Origin: Acinetobacter suaedae
Lineage (GTDB): Bacteria; Pseudomonadota; Gammaproteobacteria; Pseudomonadales; Moraxellaceae
Direction of reading: 5' to 3'
DNA: 64,000 nt
Assembly (NCBI RefSeq): GCF_008630915.1
Contig: NZ_CP043909.1
Span: forward strand, 3,309,644-3,373,643
Position numbers and translations under genes: made by a program
Shown here: one piece after another, positions 57,511 through 64,000 of the stretch
How the letters are laid out: each line of letters begins with the position of its first letter
Position numbering within the stretch: the stretch's first letter is position 1
The notes under the pieces: model-generated
What the model saw: only the letters and a program-made list of their open reading frames with translations
What the model was told of the DNA's origin: nothing
Database searches by the model: none

Positions 57511-58041
57511 ATGACTGTTGCGATGCGCGTAATGATTTCCAGTGAAGAGATCCAAGCCAAAGTGAAAGAGCTAGGTGAAAAAATCAATGCACACTATGCT
57601 CAAAGTGATAAAGAACTGGTATTGATTGGTTTACTGCGTGGCTCAGTTATCTTTATGGCAGATTTATGCCGTGCGATTGAAAAACCGCATGAACTCGATT
57701 TTATGACTGTTTCAAGCTATGTAAACGGTACAACCGTTTCTTCACGTGATGTCAAAATTTTAAAAGATCTTGATGGTCAAATCCGTGGTAAAGATGTTCT
57801 CGTTGTTGAAGATATTATTGATTCAGGACGGACATTAAGTAAAGTTATGGAAATTCTGCAAACCCGTAATCCTAACTCAATCGAGCTATGTACCTTAGTC
57901 AGCAAACCTTCACGCCGTGAGATTGATTTAGACGTCAGATTCTTAGGTTTTGAAGTTGAAGATCGATTTATTGTGGGCTATGGTCTCGATTTTGATCAAA
58001 AATATCGTCATCTTCCATTTATCGGTGAAATTGGTCTTTGA
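57511..58041 (+). CDS. hpt: Hypoxanthine phosphoribosyltransferase
   Basis: Converts hypoxanthine (and guanine) with PRPP to IMP or GMP. The 176-residue protein has LIGLLRGSVIFMADL, and the PRPP loop VVEDIIDSGRTL at about 98-109. Length is normal for the family. It has its own AGGAA ribosome site and terminator, so it is monocistronic next to guaD. Confidence 0.95.
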   Translation: MTVAMRVMISSEEIQAKVKELGEKINAHYAQSDKELVLIGLLRGSVIFMADLCRAIEKPHELDFMTVSSYVNGTTVSSRDVKILKDLDGQIRGKDVLVVEDIIDSGRTLSKVMEILQTRNPNSIELCTLVSKPSRREIDLDVRFLGFEVEDRFIVGYGLDFDQKYRHLPFIGEIGL

Positions 58042-58107
58042 TTAATAAAACAATCTGTATCATTGGTGCTTGAACTGCCCATGCAAAAGTAGCTCAAGCA
58101 CCTGTTC

Positions 58108-58130
58108 AGCGACGATTTCGTCGCTTTTTT
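58108..58130 (+). terminator. Terminator after hpt
   Basis: AGCGACGA-TT-TCGTCGCT followed by a T run. Confidence 0.9.
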
Positions 58131-58266
58131 ATTTTTAAATCTTAATTAAAAATATCTCAACACTGCACAAAAATACGACATAAATAAGCAATCCACTACA
58201 GACAAAAGCTCTCATCATCAAGCAGGATAACAACAAATACTATTGTTAAAACAAGGAGAAATAACA

Positions 58267-58518
58267 ATGTGGTCTCTAATTGTAGCAATTGTCGTTGGTT
58301 TCTTTGCGGGTTTAATTGCGCGAGCGCTCCATCCAGGTGATGACAAAGCTGGCTTTATTGTTACCACTTTACTCGGTATTTCGGGTTCTTTATTGGCGAC
58401 CTATGGCGGTCGATTACTTGGTTTATATGGTGAAAACTCTGCGGCTGGATTTATTGCATCTGTCATTGGTGCCGTGATTATTTTATTTATCTATAACCTT
58501 GTTATTAAGAAAAGCTAG
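58267..58518 (+). CDS. GlsB/YeaQ/YmgE-family small membrane protein
   Basis: An 83-residue protein with three hydrophobic segments. The pattern GFFAGLIARALHPGDDKAGFIVTTLLGISGSLLATY and AGFIASVIGAVIILFIYNLV is that of the transglycosylase-associated (GlsB/YeaQ) family, stress-related membrane proteins of unclear function. The ATG at 58267 follows AAGGAG; the longer frame adds eight residues. Confidence 0.88.
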   Translation: MWSLIVAIVVGFFAGLIARALHPGDDKAGFIVTTLLGISGSLLATYGGRLLGLYGENSAAGFIASVIGAVIILFIYNLVIKKS

Positions 58519-58532
58519 CGTCATAGAAATCA

Positions 58533-58563
58533 CTCCCAATTCATGATTGTTATGAATTGGGAG
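58533..58563. terminator. Bidirectional terminator between the YeaQ-family gene and dsbC
   Basis: CTCCCAATTCAT/ATGAATTGGGAG, 12-bp perfect stem with a 7-base loop, between convergent genes. Confidence 0.75.
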
Positions 58564-58571
58564 GTTTATAT

Positions 58572-59270
58572 TTATAGTCCTAGTTCCTTCCAAATCATTT
58601 GAATATCTTCAGCACTACGTCCCCCTACCATCTTTAAACCATTTGAAAAAATTAAAGTGGGGGTCCCGTTCACACCTAATTTACGTCCTAAAGCTAGGTT
58701 TCGATCAATTGGATTGGCACAGGTTTTTGCTTTAGGTTGAACATTCTTTTGCAGTAAATTTTTCCATGCATAGGATGGATTTGCATCGCACCAAACTTGC
58801 TTAGAAACAGCGATAGATTGCGGTTTTAAGGCATAGATAAAGGTATAAATCGTTACATCATTGAGCTTATCCAGTTCTGCTTCTAATTGCTTACAGTACG
58901 GACAGTTTGGATCTGAAAAAATAGCGAGCTGACGTTTACCATTACCTTTGACCGTTTTAATTGCATCTTGTAAAGGGAGTTTTTGCCAATCAATTGAATT
59001 TTGCTTAAGTACTAAATCTTTTGTGAGATTTTTTTGGTCTTTTAAACGCACCATTGAACCGATAAACATATGCTCGGCATTTTCATCGAGGTAGATGATT
59101 TGATTATCTAGATTTGCACTATATAAACCCTTCATTTCGGTGGCTTGGATATTGGTCACTTGGATATTGGGATAGTTTTTATTTAGATTACTTTTTAAGG
59201 TTTCCACATTGGCTAAACTCATCATAGAAACACAGCTCAATAATGAGAATATCCCAATTTTTTTTAACAT
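58572..59270 (-). CDS. dsbC: DsbC-family protein-disulfide isomerase
   Basis: Periplasmic isomerase that reshuffles wrong disulfides. The 232-residue product starts with a signal peptide (MLKKIGIFSLLSCVSMMSLA), followed by the DsbC N-terminal dimer domain (about 25-75) and the thioredoxin fold with the redox motif C123-P-Y-C126 in FSDPNCPYCKQ, then GTPTLIFSNG with the cis-proline. The start at 59270 drops six residues. It complements DsbA at 1.4 kb. Adjacent to mnmE but probably separately transcribed. Confidence 0.92.
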   Translation of the reverse strand: MLKKIGIFSLLSCVSMMSLANVETLKSNLNKNYPNIQVTNIQATEMKGLYSANLDNQIIYLDENAEHMFIGSMVRLKDQKNLTKDLVLKQNSIDWQKLPLQDAIKTVKGNGKRQLAIFSDPNCPYCKQLEAELDKLNDVTIYTFIYALKPQSIAVSKQVWCDANPSYAWKNLLQKNVQPKAKTCANPIDRNLALGRKLGVNGTPTLIFSNGLKMVGGRSAEDIQMIWKELGL

Positions 59271-59406
59271 GACTGACACTCGAATCAAAAATCAGCCGCT
59301 ATTGTAATCCGTCTCACAAGGCTATACAGCTCGACTTACTGAGTCACAACCAAAATCAAACCAACACCCAAGATGTTTCACGTGGAACATTTATGCTTGA
59401 TTAAAC

Positions 59407-60762
59407 TCACTTCCCAATACAGAACGAACCAAAAATTTTCCCAAGCAGATCATCCGCACTAAAATCACCGGTGATTTCACCAAGGGCATTTTGTGCCAAT
59501 CGCAATGACTCAGCAACAAGCTCACCCGCATTAAACACCACAAGTTGTTCACGTGCCTCTGACAAATAGCGCTGAGTGCGCTTCATTGCGTCTAAATGAC
59601 GCGTACGGGCGATAAAGGTATCTTCCTCAGGTTGAAAGCCTGCATGCGCTGTAATCGCATCTATGAGTGCCTGAACCCCCATATCCTGTTTCGCTGAAAC
59701 CCGAATGTGGCGGAAGCCTTGATAATCTGTCATTTCTGCTGGTTGACCCGTTAAATCGCATTTATTTCCGATCAACAATAAACGTTTCGGTTCCAGATGA
59801 TCTGCAAAATATTCATGTGCCAATTGCAACGGTTCATCACCTTGATTTAAGTCATATACCAAGAGTAATAAATCTGCCTGCTCAATCTCTTTGATCGCTC
59901 GGCGAATACCTTCACGCTCAACAACATCACCTGTTTCGCGTAAACCAGCCGTATCCGTTAAAGTAATCGGTAAGCCATTCAAACTGATTTTTTCGTGCAA
60001 AACATCACGTGTGGTACCCGCAATATCAGTCACAATGGCACGCTCATGTCCAGCCAATGCGTTTAATAAGCTCGATTTGCCAGCATTCGGTTTACCCGCG
60101 ATCACGACTTGCAAACCTTCACGTAACAATTGACCTTGACGCGCTGATTGTTGTACCGCTTTGACAGAATCTTGTACATCATCCAACAATGCTAAAATTT
60201 TACCATCCGCTAAAAAATCAATTTCTTCTTCTGGAAAATCAATCGCGGCTTCCACATGCAAACGCAAGTGAATCAATTTTTCTAAAACAGTATTAATTTT
60301 GGTTGAAAAAGCACCTTGTAAAGAACGTACTGCTGAACGTGCTGCTGCCTGTGACGTTGCATCAATCAAATCTGCAATCGCTTCTGCTTGAACCAAATCC
60401 ATTTTGCCATTTTCAAAGGCACGCATGGAAAATTCACCTGCTTTTGCAGCCGTTGCCCCTAAATCAAGCAAGCGCGCCAACAATGCATTTTGAATCACAG
60501 GACCACCATGTCCTTGGATTTCAACCACATCCTCACCTGTAAATGAATGTGGATTTGGAAAACACAAGATAATGCCTTCATCCATCACTGAATTATCCGC
60601 ATCATAAAACTGACGAAAAGCAGCCATTCTTGCGGTAGGTAATTGTTTTTGTGTGAGTTGTTCGGCAATCATATAAGCCTTCGGCCCAGAGAGACGAATG
60701 ACCCCCACACCACCACGACCCAACGGTGTAGCAATCGCAGCAATTGTGGTTTGATGTTGCAT
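59407..60762 (-). CDS. mnmE: tRNA uridine-5-carboxymethylaminomethyl modification GTPase MnmE
   Basis: With MnmG, modifies the wobble uridine of several tRNAs. The 451-residue protein has the N-terminal folate-binding domain (TTIAAIATPLGRGGVGVIRLSG), the helical domain, and the G domain with G1 GKPNAGKSS (223-231), G3 DTAGLRET and G4 NKCD. It ends in CIGK, the conserved C-terminal cysteine motif. The ATG at 60762 is used; GTG at 60771 is the only earlier codon. Confidence 0.97.
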   Translation of the reverse strand: MQHQTTIAAIATPLGRGGVGVIRLSGPKAYMIAEQLTQKQLPTARMAAFRQFYDADNSVMDEGIILCFPNPHSFTGEDVVEIQGHGGPVIQNALLARLLDLGATAAKAGEFSMRAFENGKMDLVQAEAIADLIDATSQAAARSAVRSLQGAFSTKINTVLEKLIHLRLHVEAAIDFPEEEIDFLADGKILALLDDVQDSVKAVQQSARQGQLLREGLQVVIAGKPNAGKSSLLNALAGHERAIVTDIAGTTRDVLHEKISLNGLPITLTDTAGLRETGDVVEREGIRRAIKEIEQADLLLLVYDLNQGDEPLQLAHEYFADHLEPKRLLLIGNKCDLTGQPAEMTDYQGFRHIRVSAKQDMGVQALIDAITAHAGFQPEEDTFIARTRHLDAMKRTQRYLSEAREQLVVFNAGELVAESLRLAQNALGEITGDFSADDLLGKIFGSFCIGK

Positions 60763-60799
60763 ATTTTTCACTTCACAACCCTAAAATTCAGCCAAATAA

Positions 60800-60833
60800 A
60801 AATCCGCTTAAGATTACCATCTTAAGCGGATTT
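60800..60833 (-). terminator. Terminator after yidC
   Basis: AAATCCGCTTAAGAT-TACC-ATCTTAAGCGGATTT, a 15-bp perfect stem. Confidence 0.9.
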
Positions 60834-60853
60834 ATTCAGTAAAAGTTGGAGAA

Positions 60854-62614
60854 TTAAGACGCTGACTCAACCTTGTTGAGACGATCTTTCTCTACACTCT
60901 TATTGATAAATGACTGTTGCAGAATCGTAATGGCGTTGTTGACGATCCAGTAAAGGACTAAACCTGCTGGGAAGAACAACATAAATACCGTAAAGATGAT
61001 TGGCATCAAACGGAAAACCTTTGCCTGCATTGGATCAGTCGGTTGTGGATTGAGCATTTGCTGCACATACATGGTAACCCCCATGAGTAGCGGCAAAATA
61101 AACCAAGGATCCATCGCAGATAAATCTTGAATCCATAGCAACCAAGGTGCATGACGTAATTCCACACTTTCCATCAATACCCAATATAGGGCAAGGAAAA
61201 TCGGCATTTGCAGTAATAACGGCAAACAGCCCGACAATGGATTCACTTGTTCACGCTTATACAATGCCATCATTTCTTGAGAGAAACGCATACGGTCATC
61301 GCCAAACTCTTCTTTCATGCGTTGCATTTCAGGTGCAATCACACGCATTTTTGCCATCGAGCGATAGCTTTTCGAAGAAAGTGGCCATAAAATCAGCTTC
61401 ACTAAGATCGTCAAAAGAATAATTGACCAACCCCAGTTCCCCACGATGTTATGGAAAAATTGCAAACCAAGGAACAATAATTTTGCGATCGGCCATAACC
61501 AACCATAATCTACAGTTTGGTTTAAGCCTACAGCTAAATCTTTCAGCTCAGACTGGATTTTTGGACCTGAATAGAACTTCGCATCAACTTCCATTGAGGT
61601 ACCTGCAGGTACATTAATGGTCGGAGAGGTAAAGCCAATAATATTCATCTTGTCTGCAGACTGACGTGATTCTAATTTAGCAGTATATGGCTGACCATCT
61701 GCTTGCGTCAGTTTTAAGTTACCCGGAATCCATGCACTCACAAAATAGTGCTGAACCATCGCAACCCAAGCATTTTTCGCATCAAGATTCAACTTCTCAT
61801 CAGAGAAATTAGAAAACTTGAGTTTGTTGTAATGTGCATCAGGTGTACCCCATGCACCACCCAAGAAGGTACCTAAGGTAAAGATACCTTGGTCAGATTT
61901 TCCTGGATCATCTGAGTTATCACGTTTTAGCTGACCAAACATTTGACCTTGCCAGTTTTGCTGACTACGGTTAATGACTTGGTGTTTTACTGTAATTGGA
62001 TATTCACCTTGGGTGAAAGTGAAAGTTTTAATCACTTCTACACCTTCAGGTGTTTTAAATACCAATGGAACAGTCAAAACTTGACTGGTTGCTCCATCTG
62101 TAGCAGCCACTTTTTTTGCATCTTCCATTGTATATGCTGTTTTTTCAACATCATACATTGGACGACCATTCCGGCTGCTGTCTGGTCCATTTAAACCAAT
62201 TAAACCCGATTGAGCGACATACGTACGATTCGCATCATTTTCCAGCATAACAAATGGTTGATCACCATTTTTGCTTTTATCATGGCTCAACAACTCAATA
62301 CGAACAATATCACCACCTTTCGGATTAATCCAAAGATGATAGAGATCAGTTTGTACTGAAATCAGTTGCTGATTCACAGGGGTAGTTTCTGTGGCTTGTT
62401 GTGATGCAGTCACATTTGCTTGTGGCAAGTCTGAAGCCGCTGTTGCATTTTGAGCATTTGGCAAATCTGCAGACACATCATGTGCACTCACTACAGCCGC
62501 TTGTTGTTGCGGAGCTGGTGCAGCATGACCATAATCTTTTTGCCAAGCCAAAATAAGCAAATATGCGGTAACAAACATGGCTCCAAGAATTGCAAATCTG
62601 GCCCATTGTTGCAT
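60854..62614 (-). CDS. yidC: Membrane protein insertase YidC
   Basis: Inserts membrane proteins into the inner membrane, alone or with Sec. The 586-residue protein has an N-terminal membrane segment, a large periplasmic domain (about 60-350), then the conserved core of five membrane segments beginning FHNIVGNWGWSIILLTILVKLILWPLSSKSYRSMAKM, with the hydrophilic-groove arginine in that span, and ending with INNAITILQQSFI. It is two bases from yidD, with which it is cotranscribed from the rpmH promoter region. Confidence 0.97.
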   Translation of the reverse strand: MQQWARFAILGAMFVTAYLLILAWQKDYGHAAPAPQQQAAVVSAHDVSADLPNAQNATAASDLPQANVTASQQATETTPVNQQLISVQTDLYHLWINPKGGDIVRIELLSHDKSKNGDQPFVMLENDANRTYVAQSGLIGLNGPDSSRNGRPMYDVEKTAYTMEDAKKVAATDGATSQVLTVPLVFKTPEGVEVIKTFTFTQGEYPITVKHQVINRSQQNWQGQMFGQLKRDNSDDPGKSDQGIFTLGTFLGGAWGTPDAHYNKLKFSNFSDEKLNLDAKNAWVAMVQHYFVSAWIPGNLKLTQADGQPYTAKLESRQSADKMNIIGFTSPTINVPAGTSMEVDAKFYSGPKIQSELKDLAVGLNQTVDYGWLWPIAKLLFLGLQFFHNIVGNWGWSIILLTILVKLILWPLSSKSYRSMAKMRVIAPEMQRMKEEFGDDRMRFSQEMMALYKREQVNPLSGCLPLLLQMPIFLALYWVLMESVELRHAPWLLWIQDLSAMDPWFILPLLMGVTMYVQQMLNPQPTDPMQAKVFRLMPIIFTVFMLFFPAGLVLYWIVNNAITILQQSFINKSVEKDRLNKVESAS

Positions 62615-62616
62615 AA

Positions 62617-62940
62617 CTAATATCCCAAATGATTAGAGAAATTTTGCTTACATAAACGATCACGAAAGGGTACAGCAACGTGATGCATTTGAGAATCTAT
62701 TTGATGAAACGAAATAAAACGAACTGCTTTAGGTGGCACTGGGTCGTAACCAGACCCTCCCCAAGGATGACATCGACAAACACGTTTAGCTGACAGCCAA
62801 ACTCCTTTAACTGCTCCATGCGTTTGTAAAGCTTCAATGGCATATTGAGAACAAGTTGGAATATAGCGACAACGTGGCCCCAATAACGGACTGATTGCGA
62901 TTTGGTAGCATCTTATCAACCAATGCAGGATACGTACCAT
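62617..62940 (-). CDS. yidD: Membrane protein insertion efficiency factor YidD
   Basis: A 107-residue membrane-associated protein that helps YidC. It has the conserved [30 protein letters not shown] and [20 protein letters not shown] segments with three conserved cysteines. Fits the conserved rpmH-rnpA-yidD-yidC-mnmE order. The last 25 residues are variable. Nine bases after rnpA. Confidence 0.95.
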   Translation of the reverse strand: MVRILHWLIRCYQIAISPLLGPRCRYIPTCSQYAIEALQTHGAVKGVWLSAKRVCRCHPWGGSGYDPVPPKAVRFISFHQIDSQMHHVAVPFRDRLCKQNFSNHLGY

Positions 62941-62949
62941 TGGAGATCT

Positions 62950-63345
62950 CTAATTTTGGAGGGAAGTAGTAACGACTTTGGAATGCTTTTTTGCTAAACG
63001 TTGTAATTTTTGCCAAGCAAAATCTAATTGTTGATGTAATTCTTGATTTGAAATTGTATCTATACCTATTTTAGGCATCACCACAATATCGATATCAGCA
63101 TTAAATTGTGCTTGATGTAAACGAAAGCTCTCACGAGCAAGACGTTTTACCCGATTTCGTTCATGTGCACGACGCACCTTTTTTTTAGCAACGACAATAC
63201 CCAAACGGCTATTTGGCTGTTCGGTTAATTTTGCTAAAAAAAGGAAATGGGGCTGATGCACTTTAAAAAGCGCACCATCAAATACACTTTTGTAATCTGC
63301 AGCACAACGAATACGAAATTCAGTGCCAAAACTGTAAAGTGCCAT
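62950..63345 (-). CDS. rnpA: Ribonuclease P protein component
   Basis: Protein subunit of RNase P, which trims the 5' end of tRNAs. The 131-residue protein is basic and has the RNR motif in [18 protein letters not shown] (near residues 54-70). The ATG at 63345 is used; the codon just before is GTG. It follows rpmH by about 27 bases on the minus strand. Confidence 0.95.
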   Translation of the reverse strand: MALYSFGTEFRIRCAADYKSVFDGALFKVHQPHFLFLAKLTEQPNSRLGIVVAKKKVRRAHERNRVKRLARESFRLHQAQFNADIDIVVMPKIGIDTISNQELHQQLDFAWQKLQRLAKKHSKVVTTSLQN

Positions 63346-63372
63346 CACCCAAATCTGGTCAGCTTAACAGTA

Positions 63373-63507
63373 TTAAACAGTTAAGCTATGACGACCTTTC
63401 GCACGACGACGAGCTAAAACTTGACGACCAGCTTTAGTTGCCATACGAGCACGGAAACCATGAACGCGTTTACGCTTTAATTCAGATGGTTGGAAAGTAC
63501 GTTTCAT
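63373..63507 (-). CDS. rpmH: 50S ribosomal protein L34
   Basis: A 44-residue, very basic ribosomal protein, [20 protein letters not shown] at the start and [12 protein letters not shown] at the end. Too short to stand out as a long frame but clear on translation. GGGAG ribosome site upstream. First gene of the leftward rpmH-rnpA-yidD-yidC block from the origin. Confidence 0.96.
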
Positions 63508-64000
63508 ATCGAAACTCCCAAAATGATCTTTCTATAAAGGTCCGCGATTTTATTGCGCAATGTTTACGCTGTCAATGAAAAATCGAAATCTTTACATTTT
63601 ATCTTATTTGTTTTCTTACATTTTTCTATAACGACTTCTTTATATATATTGTGAAAACAAAAAACATACACAAGCTATCTATTTAAATTATATCAGGAAT
63701 AAGTTATATTCACAGCCTATCCTCAGACTTACCCACAATACAGCATGTGTTTTAAATTTATTCTTTGGATTTTGAATTTAAATTTCGATATGCTCAGTTA
63801 TCCACATTCCGGGTGGGCTTTATAAATAAATTCAAATTTTAAAATTTAAATTTATTACTATTAGGGTGGGTTTATTCTGTGGGAAACCATATATTTTCAT
63901 CATTAAACATAGGGTTACCTTGTGGATAACCATGTTTTTATTGATTTTATGAATTGTGGATAACTTGGTGGTTAAAATTATCCACAGGATGTGGTAAAAG
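63508..64000. other. oriC: Chromosomal origin of replication region (oriC), dnaA beyond window
   Basis: The intergenic region next to rpmH contains four perfect DnaA boxes (63798-63806, 63921-63929, 63955-63963, 63978-63986) and a near match TTACCCACA at 63729-63737. An AT-rich stretch at about 63590-63690 could be the unwinding element. A copy of the palindrome TTTGAATTTAAA lies at 63771-63782, with two near copies (about 63751 and 63825). dnaA is expected just past the right edge, divergent from rpmH, as in other gamma-Proteobacteria. Exact origin limits cannot be set from this piece. Confidence 0.85.

Overview
The window looks like an Acinetobacter chromosome segment (gamma-Proteobacteria, Moraxellaceae). 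Base composition is AT-rich. There is a 16S-tRNA-Ile-tRNA-Ala-23S-5S operon, a bifunctional single-chain ArgA, a ubiG-mupP-yciK cluster of the type known from Pseudomonas, and the usual mnmE-yidC-yidD-rnpA-rpmH-oriC block at the right edge. Genus is inferred from gene content and protein style; I could not run a 16S search, and I do not name a species.

Layout. 0-6.5 kb: two TetR regulators (the first FabR/DesT-like and cut by the window edge), dsbA, ubiG-mupP-yciK, an RcnB-like periplasmic protein and argA. 6.8-12.4 kb: an alkanesulfonate operon with two lipoprotein SsuA paralogues, ssuD, ssuC and ssuB, followed by a RutR-like regulator. 12.4-15.7 kb: a low-GC accessory island with a HigB toxin, a HigA antitoxin fused to an ImmA/IrrE-type peptidase, and an Abi_C-type abortive-infection gene flanked by 22-bp direct repeats. 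15.7-23.2 kb: nucleosidase, TDT transporter, ribF-ileS-lspA-fkpB and an FMN-reductase-like flavoprotein. 23.25-23.45 kb: a likely RNA gene, not a protein gene. 23.6-29.7 kb: a small four-repeat protein and the leftward rRNA operon. 29.8-42.6 kb: cyclophilin, esterase, small lipoproteins, two metallo-beta-lactamase-fold proteins, a LysR regulator, grpE, dnaK and three tandem metzincin proteases. 42.6-53.3 kb: lytic transglycosylase, an AT-rich palindrome array, purEK, mpl, and an acyl-CoA dehydrogenase/phosphotransferase/phosphatase/SDR operon with a divergent LysR gene. 53.3-64 kb: a yybP-ykoY riboswitch with its TerC-family gene, guaD, hpt, dsbC, mnmE, yidC, yidD, rnpA, rpmH and oriC.

Functional themes. 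Peptidoglycan recycling and turnover is represented by mupP, mpl and a MltB-type transglycosylase. Purine metabolism is represented by purEK, guaD and hpt. Disulfide chemistry is represented by dsbA and dsbC. Sulfur scavenging is represented by the ssu operon.

Most exciting signals. (1) At 23250-23446 a GacA-type upstream element (TGTAAG-N6-CCTACA) is followed at promoter distance by a -10 box and about 118 nt holding four consecutive hairpins, each with an AGGA pentaloop, the last being the terminator. This is the architecture of an Rsm/Csr sponge RNA that titrates CsrA/RsmA. (2) About 14 copies of the palindrome TTTRAATTYAAA fill the mltB-purK intergenic region together with consensus DnaA boxes, and the same palindrome recurs inside oriC 19 kb away. 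(3) Three tandem exported metzincins carry a coiled coil inserted inside the protease fold.
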